Shown: in pieces, positions 45,205 to 54,451 of the stretch
How the letters are laid out: every line of letters starts with the position of its first letter
Position numbering within the stretch: the first letter of the stretch is position 1
Assembly (NCBI RefSeq): GCF_019061145.1
Contig: NZ_JAHQZS010000001.1
Coordinates: forward strand, 620,001 to 684,000
Length of the DNA: 64,000 nucleotides
Direction of reading: 5' to 3'
DNA from: Anianabacter salinae
Lineage (GTDB): Bacteria > Pseudomonadota > Alphaproteobacteria > Rhodobacterales > Rhodobacteraceae
Notes under the pieces: model-generated
Told to the model about the DNA's origin: nothing
Database searches by the model: none
What the model saw: the letters and a program-made list of their open reading frames with translations, nothing else
Translations under genes and position numbers: made by a program

Positions 45205-46270
45205 CGACAGGCTTGAGGGCGCGCCGCGCAAGAAGGCGCTTGTCGAGGTGCGCGGCCTGAAGATGTATTTCCCGATCCATACGGGGCTCTTGCGCCGCAA
45301 GACGGGGGACATCAAGGCGGTTGACGATGTGACTTTTGATATCGTCGAGGGGGAAACCCTTGGCCTTGTGGGAGAATCCGGTTGCGGAAAGTCCACATGC
45401 GGGCGCGCCGTGCTGCGTCTCTACGAGGTGACGGACGGCTCGGTGCGGGTCGACGGGCACGAGATCGCGCATCTTGGGCCGAACACCCTGCGCCGGATGC
45501 GCCCGACCATGCAGATGGTGTTCCAAGACCCGCAGGCATCGCTCAACCCGCGCATGACGCTGGCCTCCATCATTGGTGAGCCGCTGCGCGAACACACCCG
45601 TCTGACCAAGCCAGAGCAGCTTGAGCGCGTGTATGAGTTGATGGACCAGGTCGGCCTCAACCGCGATTTCGCCAACCGCTATCCACATGAATTCTCTGGC
45701 GGGCAGCGCCAGCGCATCGGCATCGCCCGGGCGCTTGCCCTGAACCCCAAGTTCATCGTCTGCGACGAACCGATCGCGGCGCTCGACGTGTCGATCCAGG
45801 CGCAGGTGGTGAACCTGCTGGAAGAATTGCAGGACCGCCTTGGCCTGACCTACCTGTTCATCAGCCACGATCTGTCGATGGTGCGGCACATCGCCGACCG
45901 CGTGGCGGTGATGTACCTGGGCAAGATCGTGGAACTCGCGTCGCGCGATGACCTCTACGGCGATCCCAAGCATCCCTATACACGCGCGCTTCTGTCGGCG
46001 GTGCCCGAGCCCGACCCGCGAGAGGAATCGCGCATTCAGCGCATCGTGCTGCAAGGCGACGTGCCCAGCCCGGCGAACCCGCCGACGGGCTGCAATTTCT
46101 GCACCCGATGCCCCGATGTCATGGACATCTGCCGCAAAGTCGATCCCGAATACCGAGAGATCGCGCCGGGCCACTTTACGGCCTGCCATCTCTACTGCGA
46201 GACAACGACAATGCCCGCCGAGCCAACGGCGGCGAAAGAGGCTTTCGAGCCAATCCAACAAGGAGAGTGA
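45197..46270 (+). CDS. Dipeptide/oligopeptide ABC transporter ATP-binding protein (DppF/OppF type)
   Basis: Second ATPase, 357 residues, forming the heterodimer with the previous one. Walker [10 protein letters not shown] at 59-67, [10 protein letters not shown], signature [10 protein letters not shown], Walker [11 protein letters not shown], switch ISHDLS. The C-terminal region has the four-Cys cluster [15 protein letters not shown] of OppF proteins. The ATG at 45197 overlaps the preceding gene; an upstream frame from 45134 is not needed. The binding-protein gene begins one base after its stop codon region (46272), preceded by AGGAGAG inside this gene's end. Confidence 0.93.
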
Positions 46271-46271
46271 C

Positions 46272-47990
46272 ATGAAAACGAAACACGCGCTGATGGGCGC
46301 GGTTGCCACGGTTGCCCTTGCCACGTCCGCGTTCGGCGCTGCCCATGAGGGCGAGCGCGGCCGCGACGGCGAGGTTCGCATCCTCTACTGGCAGGCGCCC
46401 TCGATCATGACGCCGTACCTGTCGGGCGGCACCAAGGACATCGAGGCGGCCTCGCTCGTGATCGAGCCGCTGGCCCGCTACGACACCGAAGGCAACCTGA
46501 CGCCCTGGCTGGCGACCGAGATCCCGACCGTCGCAAATGGCGGCGTGTCCGAGGACCTGACCCAGATCACCTGGAAGCTGCAAGAGGGCCTTCTGTGGTC
46601 CGATGGCACCCCGGTGACCTCGGAAGACGTCAAGTTCACCTGGGAATACTGCACCAACCCCGATGGCGGCTGCGCGCAGCTGACCAAGTTCGGCGGCGTG
46701 ACCGCAGTCGACACCCCCGATGAGCTGACCGTCGTGGTGACCTTCGACGGCCCGACGCCGTTCCCCTACGGTCCCTTCGTGGGCGGCCAGTCGCCGATCA
46801 TCCAGAAGGCCCAGTTCGCCGATTGCGTCGGCGCGCAAGCGTCCAGCTGCACCGAAGAGAACTTCAACCCGATCGGCACCGGACCCTTCGTCGTCACCGA
46901 CTTCCGTCCGAACGACGTGATCACGCTTGAGGCGAACCCGAACTATCGCGATCCGTCCAAGCCCGCGTTCCAGACCGTGACCTTCAAGGGCGGCGGCGAT
47001 GCTGCGGCCGCAGGCCGCGCCGTGATGGAAACCGGCGAATACGACTACGCGTGGAACCTGCAGCTTGCGCCCGACGTCATCGCGCAGATGCAGTCGGGTG
47101 GCATGGGCGTTCCGGTGGCAGGCTTCGGCCCGCTGATGGAGCGGATCATGCTCAACAACACCAACCCCGACCCGAGCCTCGGCCCGGACGAGCGGTCGGT
47201 GATCCGCCCGCACCCGTTCCTGGGCGATCCGGCGGTCTACAAGGCGCTGTCGATGGCCATCGACCGCGAACTTCTGGTCGAAGTCGGCTACGGCGAAGCA
47301 GGCCGCGTGACCTGCGACTGGGTGCCCGCACCCGCCGTCTACGCCACCGGTGACCTCAGCTGCGCCAACTTCGACATGGAAGCGGCCAAGGCGATGCTGG
47401 AAGAGGCGGGCTATGTCGACAGCGATGGCGACGGTGTCCGCGAGACGCCCGATGGCATGCCGATGTCGATCCTCTACCAGACCTCGACCAACGCCGTGCG
47501 CCAGGATTTCCAGGCGCTGATCAAGCAGTGGTGGAACGAGCTTGGCCTTGAGGTCGAGCTGCGCAACATCGACTCGTCGGTGTTCTTCGGCGGGGACCCC
47601 GGTTCGCCGGACACCTTCCAGAAGTTCTATGCAGACGTCGAGATGTACGCCAACACCTTCGACGGCACCGATCCGCAGGCCTATCTGGGCAACGGTCTGT
47701 GCGACAAGGCTCCGCGTCCGGCGACCCAGTGGCAGGGCGAGAACATCTCGCGCTTCTGCTCGGAAGAGTTCGACGCGCTGCATGCAGAGCTGACCAAGAC
47801 CGCGGATATTGACGAGCGTGCGCGCATCGCCAAGGAACTGAACGCGATGGCGGTCAACGAAGGCAGCATGATCCCGCTGGTGCACCGCGGCCGTCTGTCC
47901 GCGCACTCCAACTCGCTGGGCGGCGTTGCGCTCAACGTGTGGGACAGCGAGCTGTGGAACGTGGCCGACTGGCACCGCATCGCAGAGTGA
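46272..47990 (+). CDS. ABC transporter substrate-binding protein, family 5 (peptide)
   Basis: Periplasmic solute receptor of 572 residues with a signal peptide (MKTKHALMGAVATVALATSA, cleavage near residue 23). The SBP family 5 fold shows IEPLARYDTEGNLTPWLATE, GLLWSDGTPVTSEDVKFTWE and GTGPFVVTDFRPNDVITLEAN. The insert with several Cys (YCTNPDGGC, DCVGAQASSC) suggests disulfides. AGGAGAG is placed seven bases before the ATG. A terminator-like hairpin follows directly, which explains how the receptor can be made in excess over the permeases. Ligand class (dipeptide, oligopeptide or other) is not determinable; the neighbouring deacylases make N-acyl peptides or opine-like compounds possible. Confidence 0.93.
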   Translation: MKTKHALMGAVATVALATSAFGAAHEGERGRDGEVRILYWQAPSIMTPYLSGGTKDIEAASLVIEPLARYDTEGNLTPWLATEIPTVANGGVSEDLTQITWKLQEGLLWSDGTPVTSEDVKFTWEYCTNPDGGCAQLTKFGGVTAVDTPDELTVVVTFDGPTPFPYGPFVGGQSPIIQKAQFADCVGAQASSCTEENFNPIGTGPFVVTDFRPNDVITLEANPNYRDPSKPAFQTVTFKGGGDAAAAGRAVMETGEYDYAWNLQLAPDVIAQMQSGGMGVPVAGFGPLMERIMLNNTNPDPSLGPDERSVIRPHPFLGDPAVYKALSMAIDRELLVEVGYGEAGRVTCDWVPAPAVYATGDLSCANFDMEAAKAMLEEAGYVDSDGDGVRETPDGMPMSILYQTSTNAVRQDFQALIKQWWNELGLEVELRNIDSSVFFGGDPGSPDTFQKFYADVEMYANTFDGTDPQAYLGNGLCDKAPRPATQWQGENISRFCSEEFDALHAELTKTADIDERARIAKELNAMAVNEGSMIPLVHRGRLSAHSNSLGGVALNVWDSELWNVADWHRIAE

Positions 47991-47998
47991 TCCAAGCC

Positions 47999-48036
47999 GG
48001 CAGGGCGCGCATGTCGCGCCCTGCCACCTTTTTTAT
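47999..48036 (+). terminator. Intra-operon terminator/attenuator after the binding-protein gene
   Basis: Perfect 11-bp stem GGCAGGGCGCG (47999-48009) / CGCGCCCTGCC (48015-48025) with loop CATGT, followed by ACCTTTTTTA. This is a textbook intrinsic terminator placed nine bases after the receptor stop and 25 bases before the permease ATG, so it likely lets only part of the transcripts continue. Confidence 0.85.
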
Positions 48037-48060
48037 GCAGACTGATGAACCGAGACGCCG

Positions 48061-49068
48061 ATGCTGACATTCGCCATCCGACGCCTTCTGATTTCCATCC
48101 CGACGCTTCTGTTCATAAGTCTGGTGATCTTCCTTCTGCTTGAACTCGCGCCCGGCGATCCGATGGCGCAGGTGCCGCTGACGGTGCCGGACGAAGTCAA
48201 GCAGAAGATGCGCCTTGCGCTCGGCCTGGGAGAGCCGGTGCCGGTCCGCTTCGTCAAATGGATGTACCAGTTCTTCGTCGTCGAGCCGTCGGTGTTCATC
48301 GACTGGCTGTTCGGCACCTCGCTGTCCGAAGGCCAGCAGCGCGTCATTTCCTGGCAGACCCGCTCGCCGGTGATGGACATCGTCGTCCAGCGTATGCCGC
48401 AGACCCTGTGGGTTGTTGGCCTTGCCTATGTCGTCGGGGTGCTGATCGCGCTGCCCATCGGCATCATCTCGGCCTACAAGCAGTATTCGATCTTCGATCA
48501 GGCGGGCACCTTCGTGTCGATGATCGGCTTTTCGGTGCCGCCGTTCTTCACCGGCGTCCTGGTGATCGTGATCTTCTCGATCCAGCTGGGCTGGCTGCCG
48601 TCGATCTATGACACCACCCATGTGGTGAACGACTGGGACAGCTTTGTCGTGCAATTCAAGCAGATGATCATGCCGGTGATGGTGCTTGCCTTGCAGACCA
48701 CGGCGCAGATCAGCCGATTCATGCGCGCCTCGATGCTGGACAACCTGAACCAGGACTACGTCCGCACCGCGCGGGCCAAAGGACTGTCGGAAAGCGTCGT
48801 CGTCATGGTCCACGTCGTGCGCAATTCGATGATCCCGGTCGTCACCGTCATCGCGCTGGGTGTGCCGGCGATCTTTGGCGGCGCCATCATCACCGAGCAG
48901 ATCTTCAAGGTGAACGGCATCGGCCAGCTTCTGATCACCGCCATTCAGGCGAACGATCTGCCGATGGTTCAGACGATTACCTTCATCTTCGCCGTGCTCA
49001 TCGTCGTCTTCAACCTGATCGCCGACGTGCTTTACGGCATCCTCGACCCCCGGATCCGCTATGACTGA
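48061..49068 (+). CDS. Peptide ABC transporter permease (DppB type)
   Basis: Inner-membrane permease of 335 residues with six main helices. It starts with LTFAIRRLLISIPTLLFIS and PGDPMAQ, typical of DppB/OppB, and has the EAA loop around RTARAKGLSESVVVMVHVVRNS that contacts the ATPases. The ATG at 48061 lies just beyond the attenuator. Its last eight bases overlap the next permease gene, showing translational coupling. Confidence 0.93.
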   Translation: MLTFAIRRLLISIPTLLFISLVIFLLLELAPGDPMAQVPLTVPDEVKQKMRLALGLGEPVPVRFVKWMYQFFVVEPSVFIDWLFGTSLSEGQQRVISWQTRSPVMDIVVQRMPQTLWVVGLAYVVGVLIALPIGIISAYKQYSIFDQAGTFVSMIGFSVPPFFTGVLVIVIFSIQLGWLPSIYDTTHVVNDWDSFVVQFKQMIMPVMVLALQTTAQISRFMRASMLDNLNQDYVRTARAKGLSESVVVMVHVVRNSMIPVVTVIALGVPAIFGGAIITEQIFKVNGIGQLLITAIQANDLPMVQTITFIFAVLIVVFNLIADVLYGILDPRIRYD

Positions 49069-49990
49069 CCCCGCCGCCAACGCCCCCGCCGAAGCCCTCG
49101 TGACCGCCAGGCCGCCGCGCAACCAGTGGCTTGACGTCTGGGACCAGTTCAAGACGCACCGCGGCGCGCTGTTCGGGCTGGCGTTCTTCGTGTTCATCAT
49201 CCTGATGGTCACGGTCGGCCCACTCTTGTGGACCTATGACGCGACCTTCATCGACATTCGCGCCCGCAACCAGGGACCAAGCCTTGCGCACCCGATGGGC
49301 ACCGACCAGCTTGGCCGGGACATGTTCGCCCGGATGATGGCCGGCGGGCGCGTTTCGGTCGCGGTGGGCCTGACGGCGATGGCGCTGGCGCTGATGCTGG
49401 GCACGTTCGTCGGCGTCGTCGCCGGGTTCTTCCGCAAGTTCGACGGCCCGCTGATGCGGCTGACCGATCTGTTCCTCGCGCTTCCCTTGCTGCCGCTTCT
49501 GCTGGTCGGCGTGCTGTTGTTCCGTGAACGGCTGAACGGGCTGTTCGGGCCAGAGCTTGGTATCTTCATCCTGATCGTGACCGGCATCGGCATCACGTCC
49601 TGGATGCCCACGGCGCGGATCGTGCGCGGCGACGTCCTGGCGCTGAAGGAACGCGAGTTCGTGCTGGCCGCCCGGTCCATCGGCACTCCGCCCCGAAGGC
49701 TGATCTCGCGGCACATCCTGCCGAACATCCTGTCGCCGATCATGGTGTCCGCGACATTGGGCATCGCTACCGCGATCATCACCGAATCCGCGCTGTCGTT
49801 CCTTGGCCTCGGCTTTCCGCCGGACTTTCCGACCTGGGGGCGGCTGTTGTTCGATGCGACGGATTACCTGCAGCAGTATCCGGGCCGGGTGATCTGGCCG
49901 GGGCTGGCGATTTCCTTCACCGTGCTGTCGGTCAACTTCATCGGCGACGGTCTGCGCGACGCGCTCGACCCGCGCATCCGGGGACGCTGA
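49061..49990 (+). CDS. Peptide ABC transporter permease (DppC type)
   Basis: Second permease, 309 residues. It has the N-terminal DppC region (WDQFKTHRGALFGLAFF), HPMGTDQLGRDMFARMM (a hallmark of DppC/OppC), and the EAA loop with LAARSIGTPPRRLISRHILPN. It ends with DGLRDALDPRIRGR as usual. It completes the transporter; a strong terminator follows 22 bases after the stop. Confidence 0.93.
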   Translation: MTDPAANAPAEALVTARPPRNQWLDVWDQFKTHRGALFGLAFFVFIILMVTVGPLLWTYDATFIDIRARNQGPSLAHPMGTDQLGRDMFARMMAGGRVSVAVGLTAMALALMLGTFVGVVAGFFRKFDGPLMRLTDLFLALPLLPLLLVGVLLFRERLNGLFGPELGIFILIVTGIGITSWMPTARIVRGDVLALKEREFVLAARSIGTPPRRLISRHILPNILSPIMVSATLGIATAIITESALSFLGLGFPPDFPTWGRLLFDATDYLQQYPGRVIWPGLAISFTVLSVNFIGDGLRDALDPRIRGR

Positions 49991-50011
49991 CCCCCGAATA
50001 AGGACATCTAA

Positions 50012-50052
50012 GCGAACAGGCGGCGCCTTTGTGGGCCGCCTGTTCGCTGTTT
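50012..50052 (+). terminator. Rho-independent terminator of the peptide transporter operon
   Basis: Perfect 13-bp stem GCGAACAGGCGGC (50012-50024) / GCCGCCTGTTCGC (50035-50047) followed by TGTTTG. Confidence 0.85.
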
Positions 50053-50091
50053 GAAGGGCGCGAAAGAACATACGTTCCGGGTATCCCGGCA

Positions 50092-50183
50092 TTGCGGGCC
50101 ACTTTCCCGCACGATGTCCCTGAGACATATTCAGATATTCTTGATATGGCCGCCGGATTGCGCAATTTGCGGGATACTTTCCC
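50092..50183. promoter_or_regulatory. Operator-like region upstream of the YeeE/YedE gene
   Basis: A 17-base direct repeat TTGCGGG-NN-ACTTTCCC occurs at 50092-50108 and 50167-50183. Midway, at 50126-50148, sits a 23-bp dyad CATATTCAGA...TTGATATG with ten of eleven pair positions matching or wobbling except one. ArsR-type persulfide sensors (BigR/SqrR) bind AT-rich dyads containing ATTC in front of sulfur genes; such binding here is inference. Confidence 0.5.
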
Positions 50184-50195
50184 ACGGAGGCTGCC

Positions 50196-51257
50196 ATGTT
50201 CGCCGATTTCGGATTCGAGACCCTCACCGCGCCGCAGGCGGCCATCTGGTTCGGCCTTGCCATCGGCCTTGCCTTTGGTGCCCTGGCCGAGGTCACGCGC
50301 TTCTGTTTCCGTCGCGCCGTCGCGGGCCCCGCGTCCGAGCGGCGTTCTGCCGCCGGTGTCTGGCTGACCGCGCTGGCCGTGGCGATCGTCGGCACGCAAG
50401 GCGCCGTCGCTGTGGGCCTGATCTCGTTCGCGGATCACCGCTTCATGGCGTCCGATCTGCCCTGGGCGGCCATCGTCACGGGCGGTGTGCTGTTCGGCGC
50501 AGGCATGGTGCTGACGCGCGGCTGCATCTCGCGGCTGACGGTGCTGTCAGGTACCGGCAACCTGCGCGCGTTGACCGTGATGCTGGTCTTCGCCATCGCG
50601 GCCCATGCCACCCTGAAGGGGGTCTTTGCACCGCTGCGCACGGCGCTGGGGTCGATCACCGTGCCCCTCGGCGACGCGGTGTCGCTGGCCGCGCTTCCGG
50701 GCGGGGCGCTGCTGGCGACGATCGTACTGGCCGCGCTGGCGCTGGCCTTTGCCGCCCGCAGCGGCGCGCGCCCGGTGCATCTGGCGCTGGCGGCTGTGAT
50801 CGGGCTTCTGGTGCCGCTGGCCTGGGTCGGCACGGGATACGTGCTGTTCGACGACTTTGACCCCATCGCGATGGAAAGCCTGTCGTTCACCTCTCCCTCG
50901 GCTGAAACCCTGTTCTGGGGTGTCGCGTCGACGTCGATCGGGGCCACCTTTGGCGTCGGGCTGATCGGCGGCACCATCGCAGGCGCCTCGGTGCTGGCTC
51001 TGATTGCAGGCCGGTTCCGCTGGCAGAGCTTCTCGTCTCCTGCCGAGACGGGCCGCTATCTTGCAGGCGGCGCGCTCATGGGCGTCGGCGGCGTGCTGGC
51101 CGGGGGCTGCACCGTGGGCGCGGGCCTGTCGGGCGTGCCGACCCTGTCGGTGGCCGCGATCCTGGCGATCCTGTCGATTGCAGCGGGGGGCGTCGCCGCC
51201 GACCGCGCGCTGTCGCGCCGAGCCTCGCCGCGCGGGGTCGCCGTTCCGGCGGAATGA
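50196..51257 (+). CDS. YeeE/YedE family sulfur-compound transporter
   Basis: Membrane protein of 353 residues with about nine to ten hydrophobic segments, made of two related halves (DUF395 twice). Conserved Cys residues lie on the transport path: C37 (RFCFRRA), C110 (LTRGCISR) and C305 (LAGGCTVGAG). In TsuA-type members these relay thiosulfate through the inner membrane. It stands alone, without the usual small TusA/TsuB-like partner. The ATG at 50196 is preceded by GGAGGCTGCC. The dyad upstream suggests control by sulfur state. Thiosulfate, sulfite or persulfide carriage cannot be distinguished. Confidence 0.88.
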   Translation: MFADFGFETLTAPQAAIWFGLAIGLAFGALAEVTRFCFRRAVAGPASERRSAAGVWLTALAVAIVGTQGAVAVGLISFADHRFMASDLPWAAIVTGGVLFGAGMVLTRGCISRLTVLSGTGNLRALTVMLVFAIAAHATLKGVFAPLRTALGSITVPLGDAVSLAALPGGALLATIVLAALALAFAARSGARPVHLALAAVIGLLVPLAWVGTGYVLFDDFDPIAMESLSFTSPSAETLFWGVASTSIGATFGVGLIGGTIAGASVLALIAGRFRWQSFSSPAETGRYLAGGALMGVGGVLAGGCTVGAGLSGVPTLSVAAILAILSIAAGGVAADRALSRRASPRGVAVPAE

Positions 51258-51274
51258 TCCTCAGGCGGGAGCGC

Positions 51275-52555
51275 CTATTCCATCTTGCGGCGGATGCGGC
51301 GCACCATGCCCCAGACCAGAAGCACGACCAGCGGCGTCGCGATCGCCGTCAGGAGGCCCTTTGACAGCCCCAAAGGCTCGGCAAACGGACCGGCGGCGTA
51401 GATCACCAGGTTCAGCGCGTAATAGCTGATCGCCACCGTCGACAGGCCTTCGACCGTCTTCTGCAACCGCAGTTGCAGGTCGGCGCGCTGGTCCATCGAC
51501 GCCAGAAGCTGCTGGTTCTGCGCCGAGCGTTCCACGTCGACCCGGGTGCGCAGCAACTCGCCCGCCCGGATCGCGCGTTCCGACATCGCCTTGAGCCGGT
51601 CCTCGGTGGATTTCACGGTGCGCATCGCAGGGTCGAACCGGCGCATCATGAACTCGGCAAAGGTCTGCCGCCCCTCGAAGCGCTCCTCGCGCATCACGCC
51701 GATGCGCTGGTTCACGATGGCCTCGTAGGCGCCGGTCGCGCCGAAGCGAAAGGCGGTCTTCGCCAGAAGCGATTCCAGTTCCGCCGAGATTTCCAGCAGC
51801 GCCTTGAGCGTCGCGTCGGGCTGGCTGACGGTGCCGGTCATGTCTTCCATCAGGGTGTTCAACTGGCTGTCGAGCTGTCCCATCTTGGGCGTGAGTGTCC
51901 GTGCCCGGCTGAGCCCGAGCATCGACATGGTCTTGTAGGTCTCGATCTCGCAGATGCGCTGCACGATCCGCCCCACCCGGCGCGGGCCGGTGTCGGGACG
52001 CACGAACACGGCAAAGCGCATGTGCCCGCCGGCATCGATGCGGAAATCGCCCGCCATCGCGGCGGTGTCGTCCAGCACGCGGCTGACCGCCAGGCTTTCG
52101 GGCACGAACCAGTCGTCCAGCTTGCGCCGAATCTCGTCGTCATCCGGCATCGGCTCGACCCGGATAAAGGCCGAGGTGATGCGCACGCCGGGCGCATCCG
52201 CCAGCCAGTCCTCGGGAAACACGGTATAGGACGCCTTGTCGAAAGGACGCTCGGCGACGCCGTTCACGAACACCGTGTAGGTCACGAATTCGGTGTGCTG
52301 TTCCCATTTCAGCTGGTGCTGGCCAAGCTGTCCGAAATGATGCGTCGCCCCCGGCTTGGGGTGCGGGCCGCCGAACCGGTCGAGCAGCGCCAGAAGATGC
52401 GCGCGGTCGGCATCGCGGTCGCGGCTGGCGGCATCGTGCGGTTGCTTGATCGCCAGGTAGACGGCATGACACGGCGCCTCGAGCGACGGGAAGGGCCGCG
52501 CGTGCAGTTCGTTCGCCAGCTCGTAGCGCAACGGGTGGTCTTGGATTGGGCTCAT
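51275..52555 (-). CDS. DUF3422 family membrane protein
   Basis: Protein of 426 residues in the DUF3422 family, common in alphaproteobacteria and of unknown function. It begins with the conserved HPLRYELANELHARPFP and has a large cytosolic part with FEGRQTFAEFMMRRFDPAMR. A coiled-coil stretch with SAQNQQLLASMDQRADLQL leads into two C-terminal transmembrane helices (about 370-420) and a basic tail (MVRRIRRKME). The layout, a soluble body anchored by a C-terminal hairpin, resembles an inner-membrane tether. It is monocistronic, converging with the YeeE/YedE gene 17 bases away. Confidence 0.88.
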   Translation of the reverse strand: MSPIQDHPLRYELANELHARPFPSLEAPCHAVYLAIKQPHDAASRDRDADRAHLLALLDRFGGPHPKPGATHHFGQLGQHQLKWEQHTEFVTYTVFVNGVAERPFDKASYTVFPEDWLADAPGVRITSAFIRVEPMPDDDEIRRKLDDWFVPESLAVSRVLDDTAAMAGDFRIDAGGHMRFAVFVRPDTGPRRVGRIVQRICEIETYKTMSMLGLSRARTLTPKMGQLDSQLNTLMEDMTGTVSQPDATLKALLEISAELESLLAKTAFRFGATGAYEAIVNQRIGVMREERFEGRQTFAEFMMRRFDPAMRTVKSTEDRLKAMSERAIRAGELLRTRVDVERSAQNQQLLASMDQRADLQLRLQKTVEGLSTVAISYYALNLVIYAAGPFAEPLGLSKGLLTAIATPLVVLLVWGMVRRIRRKME

Positions 52556-52691
52556 GCCGCGCCTCCGCAGGATGCACGGAACCTAGCCGTTTCGCACCCG
52601 CTGTAAACAGAATAATTCAAGAAAATCCGTGACTTAGATGTATACTTTCGTGCACCATGCCCATTCGCGCCCGATTTCAAGGGTTTGCCTG

Positions 52692-52970
52692 TCACGTCCA
52701 GTGCACGGCCTCGCCGCCCGGCAGAGCGTGACGGGCGCGCAGCGGCAGGTCATAGGCAAGCCGTTCCTTGTCGCAGAACGACCGCACCCAGGCGTCGTCC
52801 ATGGTGATGAAATCCAGCACCGCGATGAGGAAGTCTGCGTCACCTGCGCGCGCACGCAAGTCGTCCTCGCTTGCGCCCGAGGCACCCAGGAACACCGGCA
52901 GCAGGTCATCCTCGCCCGCCAGCCATTCCAGCGCCCGCAGCGCCACGATCTCTGCTTGTTCCGGTTTCAT
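52692..52970 (-). CDS. DUF3572 family protein
   Basis: Small protein of 92 residues beginning EQAEIVALRALEWLAGEDDL, which with LGASGASEDDLRARA identifies DUF3572, a family almost confined to Rhizobiales and Rhodobacterales. No catalytic motif is visible; the fold is likely all-helical. The ATG at 52970 is divergent from the diguanylate cyclase gene (start 53072), 101 bases apart. In many relatives it sits beside the cell-cycle regulators DivK and PleD, and a PleD-like gene is indeed its neighbour here. Confidence 0.85.
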   Translation of the reverse strand: MKPEQAEIVALRALEWLAGEDDLLPVFLGASGASEDDLRARAGDADFLIAVLDFITMDDAWVRSFCDKERLAYDLPLRARHALPGGEAVHWT

Positions 52971-53071
52971 CGCTCTGCCTGTGCCTCATCCCTGAATTGG
53001 AAAGATGTTGTTAACTGATTGCGCCTACCCTGAGCCCAACCCGAAAGATTTGTCACGAATTGCGACGTCCC

Positions 53072-54451
53072 ATGCCCGGCTCCATTCTCATCCTCGATGG
53101 CGTGTCGACCAACCGGATCATCCTTACGGTAAAGCTGTCGTCGGCGCGATACCGGGTGATGCAGGCCGCGAGTGTGCAGCAGGCGCTGGGCCTCGCACTC
53201 ACGCGGGCGCCCGACCTGATCCTTGTCGATCATGGAATCGAGGGCGGCGGGGCCGAAGCGTGTCAGCGGCTGCGGCGCGTGCCTGCGCTGCGGCAGACCC
53301 CGATCATCGTGGCCGCGCCCGCAATCGGCGCGGACCTGCGGCTAGCCTGCTTCGAGGCGGGGGCGGATGCGATGATCGAAAAGCCGATGAACGAGACGCT
53401 GCTTCTGGCGCGGATCCGCAACCTTCTGCGCCGGTCCGCCGCCCGGTTCGATCTGACCGGGCGCCCCGGTGCGCGGATGGCCCTCGGGCTTGCGGACCCC
53501 GGCGCGACGTTCCGTCGGGCCTGCCGCGTCGCGCTGGTGAACAATGCGCCGCAGACCGCCGCCGCCCTGGTGCGCGAGTTCGAGGTGCAGGGCCACCGTG
53601 CCCAAGTCTTCGCGCGCGCGGATGTCGAGATGCTGTTCGCTCAACGGCCCTTCGATGCCATCCTGGTCGACCTCGGCATTGGCGAAGGTCCGGCGACGCT
53701 GCGCCTGCTGACCGATCTGCAATCGCGCAGCGAAACCCGGCAGGCGGCGCATCTGTGCGTCATCGACGATAAGGACGACGCCAGCGCGGTGCTGGCGCTG
53801 GACCTTGGCACGCACGATCTGATCCGCACGCCTCCGGCGCCGCCCCGCCGCGAACTGGCGATCCGGATCGGCAGGCAACTGGCGTTCAAGGTCGAGCGTG
53901 AGAGGCTGGTGGCCGAACTTGATGCCGGTATCCGGCTGTCGGTGACGGACCCCCTCACAGGGCTCTACAACCGCCGCTATGCGATGTGCGAACTGGCCAG
54001 GGTCGTCGAGGGCTGCACGCCAGAAGCGGGCTTTGGCGTGATGGTCGTCGATGTTGACCGGTTCAAGTCGGTGAATGACCGTTTCGGCCATGCCGCAGGC
54101 GACGCGGTCCTGCGCGAGATCGCGTCGCGCATGCGCCGCGTGCTGCGCCGGGGCGACACGCTGGCCCGGATCGGAGGCGAGGAATTCGTCGCGATCCTGC
54201 CCACCATCGCGCAGGACGCCGCCGGGCGTCTTGCCGACCGCATGCGCCGCGCGGTGTCAGATCGTCCTGTCACCCTGCCCGGTGAACTGGGCGAGGTGGC
54301 GATCACGGTCAGCATCGGCCTGTCCCTTGGCGGCGGAGCGAACGCTCCTGTCCCGGCAGAGGCGCACCTCGACTCGGCTGACCGGGCGTTGTTCGCGGCC
54401 AAGGGGGCAGGGCGCAACACCGTGACGCTGGGACCGCTCAGCGCGGCCTAG
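53072..54451 (+). CDS. PleD-like diguanylate cyclase response regulator
   Basis: Protein of 459 residues with two receiver domains and a C-terminal GGDEF domain making c-di-GMP. The GGEEF motif is at 368-372 and the inhibitory RxxD site is R359-D362. The first receiver keeps the phospho-acceptor-like D53 and K104, but one of the two N-terminal acidic residues is Gly (LDG instead of DD). The second receiver is degenerate: NN replaces the acidic pair and the Lys is gone. The layout equals Caulobacter PleD. The ATG at 53072 is preferred to a TTG at 53060. DivK is not adjacent. Its stop overlaps the convergent gene by four bases. Confidence 0.92.
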   Translation: MPGSILILDGVSTNRIILTVKLSSARYRVMQAASVQQALGLALTRAPDLILVDHGIEGGGAEACQRLRRVPALRQTPIIVAAPAIGADLRLACFEAGADAMIEKPMNETLLLARIRNLLRRSAARFDLTGRPGARMALGLADPGATFRRACRVALVNNAPQTAAALVREFEVQGHRAQVFARADVEMLFAQRPFDAILVDLGIGEGPATLRLLTDLQSRSETRQAAHLCVIDDKDDASAVLALDLGTHDLIRTPPAPPRRELAIRIGRQLAFKVERERLVAELDAGIRLSVTDPLTGLYNRRYAMCELARVVEGCTPEAGFGVMVVDVDRFKSVNDRFGHAAGDAVLREIASRMRRVLRRGDTLARIGGEEFVAILPTIAQDAAGRLADRMRRAVSDRPVTLPGELGEVAITVSIGLSLGGGANAPVPAEAHLDSADRALFAAKGAGRNTVTLGPLSAA

